From the NCBI GenBank assembly GCA_039929265.1, contig JBDSRN010000095.1:1-7151 (forward strand): a stretch of DNA of 7,151 nt, written 5' to 3'. This document shows, piece by piece, positions 1 to 6,838 of this stretch. Origin of the DNA: ZC4RG30 sp039929265 (GTDB lineage Bacteria > Pseudomonadota > Gammaproteobacteria > Steroidobacterales > Steroidobacteraceae). Each line of letters opens with the position of its first letter. Position 1 is the stretch's first letter. The position numbers and the translations under genes are program-made. The notes below the pieces were generated by a model. The model saw nothing but the letters and a program-made list of their open reading frames with translations, searched no databases and was not told the DNA's origin.

Positions 1-1
1 A

Positions 2-352
2 TCGGTGCGCACCCGAGTATGCCTCGAGCAGCTCGATCTGCAGCGGATCGTGCACGACGAGGTCGAGCTGCAACTGCGCGGCTTCTTCGAGTTGCAGCGC
101 ATTGACCACGCCTTCGAGCAGCACGATGGGGCGATCGACGCCCGCGCTGCGCAGCGCGAAGGCTTCCTCGATGCGCGCGACCGCGAAGGCGTCGGCATCG
201 CCGAGCGCGAGCGCGGCACCCACGAGCCCGTGGCCATAGGCATTCGCCTTCACTACCGCCATCACTTTCGAGCGCGGCGCGGCCTGGCGGATGCGCGCGA
301 GATTCGCGCGCAGCGCGCGGGTGTCGATCACCGCGCGAATCAGAGGACTCAA
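2..352 (-). CDS. alr: Alanine racemase, N-terminal part (cut by window edge)
   Basis: This PLP-dependent enzyme interconverts L- and D-alanine in the cytoplasm, supplying D-alanine for peptidoglycan. Only the first 117 codons are present; the gene runs off the left edge. The family signature KANAYGHG lies at about residues 35-42, and Lys35 is the expected PLP-binding lysine. The preceding stretch (RAVIDTRALRANLARIR) and the following LLEGV and VVHD segments fit the start of the TIM-barrel domain. I chose the TTG at 350-352 because it overlaps the dnaB stop by 4 bases (TTGA), has a GAGG about 10 bases upstream, and gives a normal family N terminus. A GTG at 329-331 is a less likely alternative. 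Placement straight after dnaB matches the dnaB-alr order of many gammaproteobacteria, and the overlap suggests coupled translation. Identity is secure; the exact start is less so. Confidence 0.96.
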   Translation of the reverse strand, partial: MSPLIRAVIDTRALRANLARIRQAAPRSKVMAVVKANAYGHGLVGAALALGDADAFAVARIEEAFALRSAGVDRPIVLLEGVVNALQLEEAAQLQLDLVVHDPLQIELLEAYSGAHR

Positions 353-1725
353 CGCAATACACCCTCGGCGTAGGAATCCGGCGCGAAGTTCACGAAGCGC
401 GAGTATTGCCCCTGGAATGTGAGCAGGAACTGGCCGATCTCGCCATTGCGATGCTTCACGAGCTCGATCTCGGCGATACCTTTCTTGTTGGTGTTGCGGT
501 CGTAGACTTCCTCGCGATAGATGAGGAGGATCATGTCCGCGTCCTGCTCGATTGCGCCTGATTCGCGCAGATCCGACATCACAGGCTTCTTGTGTTCGCG
601 CTGCTCCACACCACGATTCAACTGCGACAGCGCAATGACCGGCACCTCCAGTTCCTTCGCGAGCGCCTTCAGGCCGCGCGAGATCTCCGCGATCTCAGTC
701 GCGCGATTCTCCTTGTTGCCCGGCACTTGCATGAGCTGCAGATAGTCGACCACCACAAGGCCCAGTCCGTGCTCGCGCTTGATGCGACGCGAGCGCGCGC
801 GCAGCTCCATTGGCGACAGACCCGGCGACTCGTCGATGTAGATGCGCGCCTCGGAGAGCTGGCTCGTAGCAGATGAAATGCGCACCCAGTCGTCATCGGA
901 GATATTGCCGCTGCGGATTCCGTTCAGCGGTACGCCACCGATCGAGGAAAGCATGCGCGTGACCAGCTGCTCGGATGGCATTTCCATCGAGAACACCGCG
1001 ACCGACGCTTTCGTCTCAGGATTGATCGCCGCGTACTCGGCCATGTTCACGGCGAGCGTGGTCTTGCCCATCGACGGGCGACCCGCAACGATCACGAGAT
1101 CGCCGGGGCGCAGTCCGCCGGTGATCTTGTCGAAGTCGCTGAAGCCGGTGGCGAGACCCCGCAGCTTGTTCGGATTGCTGTGCCACTCGTCGATCTTGTC
1201 GATGAGCGGTGGCAGCAAGGTACGCACTGCGATCGCGCCATCCCTGCCGCTGCCCTGCTCGGCAATCGCGAAGATCTGCGCCTCCGCGCGGTCGACGAGT
1301 TCGCGCGCCTCCAGCCCCTCCTCGTTGAAGACGGAGCCGGCGATCGCATTGCCCGCCTTGATCAGCGCACGCAGCAACGAGCGCTCGCGCACGATTTGCG
1401 CGTAGGCGCGCACGTTGGCAGCGGTGGGTGTGTCGCGTGCGAGCGTGCCGAGATAGGCCAGCCCGCCCGCATTGTCGAGCTGATCGCGGCGCTCGAGATA
1501 CTCGGAAACAGTGACGACGTCGCAAGGCTTTGCTTCGGCCGCGAGTGCGGCAATGGCCTCGAAGATGAGCTTGTGGTCGTGGCGGTAGAAATGCTCGGGG
1601 ACGATGACGTCCCCGATCTGATCCCATGCTGTGGCGTCCAGCATCAGACCTCCGAGCACCGCCTGCTCCGCTTCGACGGAGTGCGGCGGCGTGCGCAGCC
1701 CTTCTTCGCTGAAGGAAGCGCTCAC
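349..1725 (-). CDS. dnaB: Replicative DNA helicase DnaB
   Basis: This is the hexameric 5'-3' helicase that unwinds DNA at the replication fork and recruits primase. The 458-residue product is normal in length. The N-terminal domain (about 12-115) opens with PPHSVEAEQAVLGG, followed by a linker and the RecA-like motor domain from about 185. Visible motor motifs are Walker A GRPSMGKT (215-222), the SMEM segment with the likely catalytic Glu248, Walker B VVVDYLQLM (324-332), DLRESGAIEQDAD (385-397), and KHRNG (424-428), whose Arg426 is the expected arginine finger. No intein interrupts it. The start is a GTG (1723-1725) lying 13 bases after the rplI stop. No convincing Shine-Dalgarno precedes it, so translation may depend on ribosomes arriving from rplI. 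The stop overlaps the alr TTG start. Confidence 0.98.
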   Translation of the reverse strand: MSASFSEEGLRTPPHSVEAEQAVLGGLMLDATAWDQIGDVIVPEHFYRHDHKLIFEAIAALAAEAKPCDVVTVSEYLERRDQLDNAGGLAYLGTLARDTPTAANVRAYAQIVRERSLLRALIKAGNAIAGSVFNEEGLEARELVDRAEAQIFAIAEQGSGRDGAIAVRTLLPPLIDKIDEWHSNPNKLRGLATGFSDFDKITGGLRPGDLVIVAGRPSMGKTTLAVNMAEYAAINPETKASVAVFSMEMPSEQLVTRMLSSIGGVPLNGIRSGNISDDDWVRISSATSQLSEARIYIDESPGLSPMELRARSRRIKREHGLGLVVVDYLQLMQVPGNKENRATEIAEISRGLKALAKELEVPVIALSQLNRGVEQREHKKPVMSDLRESGAIEQDADMILLIYREEVYDRNTNKKGIAEIELVKHRNGEIGQFLLTFQGQYSRFVNFAPDSYAEGVLR

Positions 1726-1738
1726 GCCGGGAAGCGCT

Positions 1739-2194
1739 TTAGCCCACTTCTTCGGCGGCGATGATCACCGGCACTTCGACGTTCACGTCGGCGTGCAGGT
1801 GCAGCGTCACGGTGTGCTCGCCAACCGTGCGCAGCGGGCCGCCAGGCAGACGCAATTCCGCGCGCTCGACGGCATGACCCGCCTTCGTAAAGGCCTCGGC
1901 GATGTCGCTCGTGCCAACCGAACCAAACAGCTTGCCTTCGCTGCCGGCCTTTGCCGTAATCGAGAGCTTGAAGCCCTCGAGCGACTTGCCACGCAGCTCG
2001 GCCTTGCCGAGTTCGTCGCTCGCAGCCTTTTCCAGTTCCACGCGACGCGCTTCGAAGCGCGCCACGTTCGCCGGCGTCGCGAGCGTCGCCTTGCCCGTGG
2101 GCAGCAGGAAATTGCGGCCGTAGCCGGACTTCACCTTCACGCGGTCGCCCATGCTTCCGAGATTCAGCACTTTCTGCAGGAGTATCAGTTCCAT
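1739..2194 (-). CDS. rplI: Large-subunit ribosomal protein bL9
   Basis: bL9 binds 23S rRNA near the base of the L1 stalk and helps maintain translational fidelity. The 151-residue length is standard. The N-terminal RNA-binding domain carries the family signature, with LGSMGDRVKVKSGYGRNFL at about residues 12-30. A long helical connector (about 41-75, rich in Ala, Glu, Lys and Arg) leads to the C-terminal domain, which includes KLFGSVGTSDI (88-98). The ATG at 2192-2194 lies 10 bases after the rpsR stop with only a weak GAG-type ribosome-binding site, so coupling to rpsR is plausible. dnaB follows 13 bases later. Nothing is unusual in the protein. Confidence 0.98.
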   Translation of the reverse strand: MELILLQKVLNLGSMGDRVKVKSGYGRNFLLPTGKATLATPANVARFEARRVELEKAASDELGKAELRGKSLEGFKLSITAKAGSEGKLFGSVGTSDIAEAFTKAGHAVERAELRLPGGPLRTVGEHTVTLHLHADVNVEVPVIIAAEEVG

Positions 2195-2204
2195 TGCGTG
2201 CTAC

Positions 2205-2477
2205 TCAATGCGCGTCGGTGTAGGGCAGCAGCGCAAGGAAGCGGGCGCGCTTGATGGCGACCGCGAGCTGACGCTGGTAGAAAGATTTCGTGCCCGTGAT
2301 GCGGCTCGGCACGATCTTGCCCGTCTCGGAGATGTACGCCTTGAGAATGCCAAGGTCCTTGTAGTCGATCTGTTCGATGTTGTCCGCCGTGAAACGGCAG
2401 AACTTCTTGCGACGAACAAAGCGGGAGCCATCGCCACCGCTACTGCGGGGCTTACGTTCAGGAGCGCGCGGGGGCAT
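2205..2477 (-). CDS. rpsR: Small-subunit ribosomal protein bS18
   Basis: bS18 forms a heterodimer with bS6 on the central domain (platform) of 16S rRNA. The conserved core runs from about residue 20 to the end: RRKKFCRFT (22-30), IDYKDLGILKAYI, ETGKIVPSRITGT (51-63) and LLPYTD near the C terminus. I chose the ATG at 2475-2477 (90 residues) because a strong GGAGG at 2484-2488 sits 6 bases upstream. The reading frame stays open to a GTG at 2498, but that start has no such site. At 90 residues it is longer than the 75 of E. coli, with a basic, Pro/Gly/Ser-rich N-terminal tail of about 19 residues. The gene overlaps rpsF by 20 bases and its ribosome-binding site lies inside rpsF, so the two subunits are probably made coupled. 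Confidence 0.97.
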   Translation of the reverse strand: MPPRAPERKPRSSGGDGSRFVRRKKFCRFTADNIEQIDYKDLGILKAYISETGKIVPSRITGTKSFYQRQLAVAIKRARFLALLPYTDAH

Positions 2478-2841
2478 CGTCATCCTCCATATCATCACGA
2501 TGGCGACGTTCGTCGCCCTCTTCTTCGCCCTTCGCCATGGGCGAAGGCTCGGTCACCGCTTTGTCCATGCCGGTGACGAGGTGCCGAAGCACAGCGTCAC
2601 TGAAACGGAACGCGCCGGTGAGTTCGGCGAGCGTCTTCTGGTCGACTTCGATATTGAGCAGAAGGTAATGCGCCTTGTGAACCTTGGCGATCGGGTACGT
2701 CAGTTGACGACGACCCCAGTCTTCCAGGCGGTGCACGGCGCCGCCGCCGGCAGTGATCATGCCTTTGTAGCGTTCGAGCATGGCGGGAACCTGCTCGCTC
2801 TGATCCGGATGGACCAGAAATACGATCTCATAATGCCTCAT
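2458..2841 (-). CDS. rpsF: Small-subunit ribosomal protein bS6
   Basis: bS6 partners bS18 on the 16S rRNA platform. The 127-residue protein has the ferredoxin-like core at about residues 1-97, starting MRHYEIVFLVHPDQSEQ, with the typical LEDWGRRQLTYPIAKVHKAHY (about 39-59). After about residue 100 comes a charged, mostly acidic tail with runs such as GEEEGDE and DDMEDDD. The E. coli homologue also has an acidic tail, modified there by glutamate addition by RimK; whether that happens here is unknown. The ATG at 2839-2841 has AAGGAG at 2847-2852, 5 bases upstream. The gene begins the ribosomal cluster, behind a 118-base gap with a possible promoter and a regulatory hairpin. Its end overlaps rpsR. 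No priB gene intervenes. Confidence 0.98.
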   Translation of the reverse strand: MRHYEIVFLVHPDQSEQVPAMLERYKGMITAGGGAVHRLEDWGRRQLTYPIAKVHKAHYLLLNIEVDQKTLAELTGAFRFSDAVLRHLVTGMDKAVTEPSPMAKGEEEGDERRHRDDMEDDDAPARS

Positions 2842-2860
2842 GCGTACTCCTTATGGGTAT

Positions 2861-2889
2861 GCCACCCACCGAGGCGGTGGTGGTGTGGC
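2861..2889 (-). promoter_or_regulatory. rpsF leader hairpin, candidate bS6:bS18 autoregulatory site
   Basis: On the transcribed strand, GCCAC (2889-2885) pairs perfectly with GTGGC (2865-2861), and CCACCG (2880-2875) pairs with CGGTGG (2871-2866). The apical loop is CCU and an ACCA bulge (2884-2881) sits on the 5' side. One further U-A pair extends the outer stem. The hairpin ends 8 bases before the rpsF Shine-Dalgarno. rpsF leaders of many bacteria are known to carry a CCG-containing hairpin bound by the bS6:bS18 complex, which represses its own translation. This element has the right place, a bulge and a CCG at the top of the stem. Assignment to that motif is inferred; I could not compare it with the family model. 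Confidence 0.6.
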
Positions 2890-2900
2890 AAGGGGCGCGC

Positions 2901-2930
2901 ACTGTACACAGAAAAGGGCCGCCAAGGCAA
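2901..2930 (-). promoter_or_regulatory. Weak candidate sigma70 promoter for rpsF operon
   Basis: On the minus strand, TTGCCT (2930-2925) and TACAGT (2906-2901) are separated by 18 bases. The -10 box matches consensus at 4 of 6 positions and the -35 box at 3 of 6. Initiation would fall near 2893-2895, just before the leader hairpin, giving a leader of about 50 bases. That spacing makes biological sense, but the boxes are weak and rpsF could also be read through from rlmB. Confidence 0.35.
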
Positions 2931-2940
2931 TCAACGACAG

Positions 2941-2956
2941 CCGGGGCGCGCCCCGG
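2941..2956 (-). terminator. GC-rich perfect palindrome, possible hairpin after rlmB
   Basis: CCGGGGCGCGCCCCGG is a 16-base perfect inverted repeat starting 3 bases beyond the rlmB stop. As RNA it could form a 6-bp all-GC stem with a CGCG loop. There is no U-run directly after it (the next bases are CTGTCGTTGATT), so it is not a classic intrinsic terminator. It could pause polymerase, protect the 3' end of the upstream message, or be incidental in GC-rich DNA. Confidence 0.35.
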
Positions 2957-2959
2957 AGA

Positions 2960-3691
2960 TCAGGTATTCAGCCTTTGCCGCAACGCCTCGTAAAGCAGCA
3001 TTCCTGAGGCAACCGACACATTCAGGCTCTCGACAGAACCCCGCTGCGGCAGGCTTACCAGCAGATCGCATGTCTTGCGGGTCAGGTCGCGCAGACCCGC
3101 CCCCTCCGCCCCCATTACGAGGGCTCGCCCGCCAGTTAGGTCAGCCTCATACACCGCCTGGGTAGCCGAAGCGTCGGCTCCGACGACCCACAGCCCGGCA
3201 TCCTTGAACAGTTTCAGGCTGCGAGCGAGATTGGTGACCTGCACGACCGGAGTGGATTCGGCAGCGCCCGCGGCGACCTTGCGGACGGTGGGCGTGACCT
3301 GCGCAGCGCGGTCCCTCGGCACCACCACAGCGATGGCGCCGCAGGCATCGGCGGTGCGCAGGCACGCCCCCAGATTGTGCGGGTCCTGCACACCGTCCAG
3401 CACCAGCAGCAGAGGATCCTTTGCGATGCGCAATGCCTCGAGCAGATCCTCCTCGCGCCACGGCTTGAGCGGCTCGACTTCGGCCACCACGCCCTGGTGC
3501 GCCACATCGCCGATCATGCTTTTGAGTCGCGCGGCATCGACGCGCTCGATCTTTTTGCCGTTCGCGGCCCGCAGCACATCACGCATGCGCGGATCTTCGC
3601 GACCCGCGAGGATGTGCAGGGCGAGCAGGCGTTCGGGATGCCTCGTGAGCAGCGCACGCACGGCATGCAGCCCGTAGATGCGCTCGCTCAC
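2960..3691 (-). CDS. rlmB: 23S rRNA (guanosine-2251-2'-O)-methyltransferase RlmB
   Basis: RlmB uses S-adenosylmethionine to methylate the 2'-OH of a conserved P-loop guanosine in 23S rRNA. The protein is a SPOUT (TrmH-like) methyltransferase with an N-terminal substrate-binding domain (about 1-75), starting MSERIYGLHAVRALL. The three SPOUT motifs are visible: LDGVQDPHNLGACLRTA (98-114), VMGAEGAGL (192-200) and LPQRGSVESLNVSVA (214-228). The last two form the knotted cofactor-binding region. I chose the GTG at 3689-3691, which gives 243 residues, the same length as the E. coli enzyme. The open frame extends 15 codons upstream to 3736, but that part does not resemble the family and lies inside the thiolase gene. 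The start overlaps the thiolase stop as GTGA. Only a weak GA-rich ribosome-binding site precedes it, suggesting coupled translation. Confidence 0.97.
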   Translation of the reverse strand: MSERIYGLHAVRALLTRHPERLLALHILAGREDPRMRDVLRAANGKKIERVDAARLKSMIGDVAHQGVVAEVEPLKPWREEDLLEALRIAKDPLLLVLDGVQDPHNLGACLRTADACGAIAVVVPRDRAAQVTPTVRKVAAGAAESTPVVQVTNLARSLKLFKDAGLWVVGADASATQAVYEADLTGGRALVMGAEGAGLRDLTRKTCDLLVSLPQRGSVESLNVSVASGMLLYEALRQRLNT

Positions 3692-4866
3692 GGCCGCTCG
3701 ACCGCCAGCGCGACACCCATGCCGCCACCGATGCACAGACTGGCCAGACCCTTCTTCGCCCCGCGACGCCGCATCTCGTGCAACAGCGTGACCAGGATGC
3801 GCGCCCCCGATGCGCCGATCGGATGTCCGATCGCGATCGCGCCTCCGTTCACGTTGATCTTCGACGTGTCCCAGCCCATGCGTTTATTCACGGCGATCGC
3901 CTGTGCGGCGAACGCCTCGTTGATCTCCATCAGATCGAGCTGTTCGTGGGTCCAGCCCGCTTTTTCGAGTGCGCGCTGGCTCGCGGGCACCGGGCCGATG
4001 CCCATGACCTTTGGATCGACGCCCGAGGAAGCATAGCCGCGCACGATCGCGAGCGGCTCGAGATCGAGCTCGCGCGCCTTGCTCGCGGACATCATCATCA
4101 CGGCGGCCGCACCATCGTTGATACCTGAGGCATTGCCCGCGGTAACCGTGCCCTCCTTGCTGAACGCGGGCTTCAACGCGGCGAGCGTATCGACGGTCGT
4201 GCCCGCACGGATGTACTCATCGCTCGCGAACACGGTCGTGCCCTTGCGCGTCACGATGTTCACCGGCGTGACCTCGTCGGTGAAGCGTCCTGCCTTCTGC
4301 GCCGCTTCGGCCTTCTGCTGCGAGGCTGCGGCGAATTCGTCTTGCTCGCGACGCGAGATGCCGAATTCCTTGGCCAGGTTCTCCGCAGTCGTGCCCATGT
4401 GGTAGTCGTTGAACGCATCCCACAGGCCATCGACGATCATGCTGTCGACGAGCTTCGCATCCCCCATGCGAAAACCATCGCGCGAACCGTTGAGCAGGTG
4501 CGGCGACGCGCTCATGTTCTCCTGGCCGCCGGCGATGATGACCTCGGCATCGCCGCACCGGATTGCCTGCGCCGCCAGATGCGTCGCCTTCAGACCGCTG
4601 CCGCACACCTTGCCGATGACCATGCCCGGTACGTCATGCGGCAATCCTGCGCGGATCAGCGCCTGACGCGCAGCGTTCTGGCCGACGCCCGCAGTGAGCA
4701 CCTGACCCATGATGACTTCGGAGATCTGCTCCGGTCTCACGCCTGTCTTTGCCAGCAAGGCCTTGAGGACCTGAGCACCTAGCTCGACCGCAGACACCTT
4801 CGCCAGCGAGCCACCAAAACTGCCAACGCCCGTGCGCAACGCTGCCGTGATCACTATCTCGTTCAT
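3688..4866 (-). CDS. Acetyl-CoA C-acetyltransferase (biosynthetic thiolase)
   Basis: This condenses two acetyl-CoA into acetoacetyl-CoA, or runs in reverse, as in ketogenesis, polyhydroxyalkanoate synthesis or acetoacetate use. At 392 residues it has the usual length of PhaA/AtoB enzymes. The nucleophile is Cys88 in GKVCGSG; NEAF lies at 316-319, His348 in GHPIGASG, and Cys378 in CIGGGMG, giving a complete catalytic set. The ATG at 4864-4866 has a strong AAGGAGGAG at 4876-4884. The frame stays open to 5199, but that upstream part is only the shadow of rnr. The start overlaps the rnr stop (ATGA) and the stop overlaps the rlmB start (GTGA), so it is embedded in an RNA-metabolism operon. Whether it should be called phaA or atoB cannot be told, since no partner gene (reductase, CoA transferase) lies in the window. 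Confidence 0.96.
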   Translation of the reverse strand: MNEIVITAALRTGVGSFGGSLAKVSAVELGAQVLKALLAKTGVRPEQISEVIMGQVLTAGVGQNAARQALIRAGLPHDVPGMVIGKVCGSGLKATHLAAQAIRCGDAEVIIAGGQENMSASPHLLNGSRDGFRMGDAKLVDSMIVDGLWDAFNDYHMGTTAENLAKEFGISRREQDEFAAASQQKAEAAQKAGRFTDEVTPVNIVTRKGTTVFASDEYIRAGTTVDTLAALKPAFSKEGTVTAGNASGINDGAAAVMMMSASKARELDLEPLAIVRGYASSGVDPKVMGIGPVPASQRALEKAGWTHEQLDLMEINEAFAAQAIAVNKRMGWDTSKINVNGGAIAIGHPIGASGARILVTLLHEMRRRGAKKGLASLCIGGGMGVALAVERP

Positions 4867-6827
4867 GGTCGTTTGCTCCTCCTTCCAGATTGCGGAGCGG
4901 TGCCGGACGGCGTGTGCACGCCTGTATCCGCGAGCTCCAGATCGATGAGACCTTCGACGGGATTCACTGCCGTCAACACCACCCGCACGTGCGTGCCGAG
5001 CGCGAGGCGTCGCCTGGTGCGCTTGCCGACCCACGCCTGCTGGCTGTCTTCCATCTCGTATTCGTCGTCGCGCAGTGCCGTGGTGTGCAGCAGACCATCG
5101 GCCGCGGCGTCGAGGATCTGCACGAACAGACCGAACTCCATCACCGCGGTGATGAGGCCCTCGAAGCTCTGACCGATGCGATCGCGCAGGTACACGCACT
5201 TCAGGAATGCGCTGACGTAGCGGGCGCCCTCGTCCGCGCGCTTCTCGAGGCGCGACAGGTCTTCGCCCATCACGAGTAGCTTTTCCGTGCTGTAGGCGAC
5301 CGCTGCCGCATCTGCCTGCGCGGCGAGCGCCTTCAGCGTGCGATGCACGACGAGATCGGGGTAGCGCCGGATCGGCGAGGTGAAGTGCGCGTACTGCTCA
5401 AGCGCGAGACCGAAGTGCCCGAGATTCTCAGGCTGATACATGGCCTGCATCAGTGAGCGCACCACGAGCGATTCGACGAACGGGCGCGCTGCGGGATCCT
5501 TCACGCGCGGAGCAATACCCTGCAGATCGCGAGTCTTTATATCGCCGGGAATCTCGGCGTGGATGCCAATGGTTGCGAGTGTCTTGATGAGCGTTGCGAT
5601 CTTCTTTTCATCGGGCTCAGCATGCACGCGATACAGCGTCGGCTGGCTGCGCCGGCCGAGCTCACGGGCGGTCGCGACGTTCGCGAGCACCATGCACTCC
5701 TCGACGAGACGATGCGCGTCGTTGCGCGCGTACAGGTTCACGCCGGTAATGTGCTCGCCCGAATCGATGGCAAAGCTCGCCTCCGGTGCGTCGAAGTCAA
5801 GCGCGCCGCGCTTCACGCGCGCGCCATGCAGCGCGCGGAATACTTCGACGAGCGGCAGGAGCGAATCGATCAGTCCGGCCAGCGGCTCGCGCGCCTCGGG
5901 ACGACCCTCGAACAGCGCAGCGAACGCTTGCGTGTAGGTCAGACGTGCATGCGAGCGCATCACCGCCGTGTAGAAGCGTGCCTCGATCAACGCGCCCTGC
6001 TTCGAGACCTGCATGTCTGCCACCATGCAGAGGCGGTCGACGTTCGGCTCCAACGAGCACAGATGATTCGACAACGCGGTCGGCAGCATCGGCAATACGC
6101 GCGTGGGGAAGTACACCGACGTGCCACGCTCGCGCGCGCCGTCATCGAGGGCACTACCTTCGCGGACGTAGTGGCTGACGTCGGCGATGGCGACGATCAA
6201 GCGGAAGCCCTGCGCATTGCGTTGCGCATAGAGCGCATCGTCGAAGTCGCGTGCATCGGCGCCATCAATGGTGACAAGCGGCAGGCCGCGCAGATCCACG
6301 CGGTTCGCGGATTCCGCCGGATCGACGTTGGCGCCGAACGCCTGGGCCTCGCGCAGTGCCGCCGAGGAAAATTCCCGCGGCAGGTTGAAACGCGCGATGG
6401 CGGTTTCGGTTGCCATCGATACCGGCTTCTCGGGATCCAGTTGCTGCTCGATGCGGGCCGCGCCGTTGCGGCCGTCTTCAGGATACCTGGTGATGCGCGC
6501 GATGACCCACGAGCCCTGCTTCGCGCCGTTCAGATCAGCGGGTGCGACATCACATTGCAACGCGAGCCGGCGATCGGCGGAGCGCACGCTAGCGAAGCGA
6601 CCCTGGATCTCCACCGTAGCGAGGAATGCTTCGATGCCACGCTCGAGCACTTTGTCGACCTTGCCAGACCAACGCTGGTCCGCACCCTGCTCGGCCGAGA
6701 TGCGCACTCGATCGCCGTGCATGAGCTGGGACATCTCGCGCGGCGGCAGGAACACGCTCTCCGTCATGCCCTCGACGCGCACGAAGCCGAAGCCGGCGCG
6801 GTTTGCAGTGACACGACCCTCGACCAT
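4863..6827 (-). CDS. rnr: Ribonuclease R, short form without N-terminal winged helix
   Basis: RNase R is a processive 3'-5' exoribonuclease that degrades structured RNA and takes part in rRNA and tmRNA quality control. Here 654 residues are seen against about 813 in E. coli. A cold-shock domain opens the protein (GRVTANRAGFGFV at 4-16; MHGDRV 36-41), a second follows at about 70-130, and the RNB catalytic domain spans about 175-500. Its metal-binding acidic set is in IDGADARDFDDALY, with Asp188, Asp194, Asp196 and Asp197. HFTSPIRRYPDLVVHRTLKA (481-500) is typical of the RNB fold. An S1 domain (about 551-635) and a very short basic tail end it. The ATG at 6825-6827 has no Shine-Dalgarno, and the same frame is closed by a TGA at 6900-6902, so the true N terminus is uncertain. 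The stop overlaps the thiolase start. Confidence 0.95.
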   Translation of the reverse strand: MVEGRVTANRAGFGFVRVEGMTESVFLPPREMSQLMHGDRVRISAEQGADQRWSGKVDKVLERGIEAFLATVEIQGRFASVRSADRRLALQCDVAPADLNGAKQGSWVIARITRYPEDGRNGAARIEQQLDPEKPVSMATETAIARFNLPREFSSAALREAQAFGANVDPAESANRVDLRGLPLVTIDGADARDFDDALYAQRNAQGFRLIVAIADVSHYVREGSALDDGARERGTSVYFPTRVLPMLPTALSNHLCSLEPNVDRLCMVADMQVSKQGALIEARFYTAVMRSHARLTYTQAFAALFEGRPEAREPLAGLIDSLLPLVEVFRALHGARVKRGALDFDAPEASFAIDSGEHITGVNLYARNDAHRLVEECMVLANVATARELGRRSQPTLYRVHAEPDEKKIATLIKTLATIGIHAEIPGDIKTRDLQGIAPRVKDPAARPFVESLVVRSLMQAMYQPENLGHFGLALEQYAHFTSPIRRYPDLVVHRTLKALAAQADAAAVAYSTEKLLVMGEDLSRLEKRADEGARYVSAFLKCVYLRDRIGQSFEGLITAVMEFGLFVQILDAAADGLLHTTALRDDEYEMEDSQQAWVGKRTRRRLALGTHVRVVLTAVNPVEGLIDLELADTGVHTPSGTAPQSGRRSKRP

Positions 6828-6838
6828 CTGCGCGTCGC

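Noticed and set aside
5..373. A 122-codon plus-strand open frame over alr
   Set aside because: The minus strand here encodes the alanine racemase PLP motif; the plus frame is Arg-rich shadow sequence.
3692..3736. Upstream extension of rlmB by 15 codons
   Set aside because: It lies inside the thiolase end, does not resemble RlmB, and the GTG at 3691 gives the standard 243 residues.
4867..5199. Upstream extension of the thiolase reading frame to 503 codons
   Set aside because: The extension is low-complexity Arg/His-rich shadow of the rnr S1-domain region; the ATG at 4866 with a strong ribosome-binding site matches the family N terminus.
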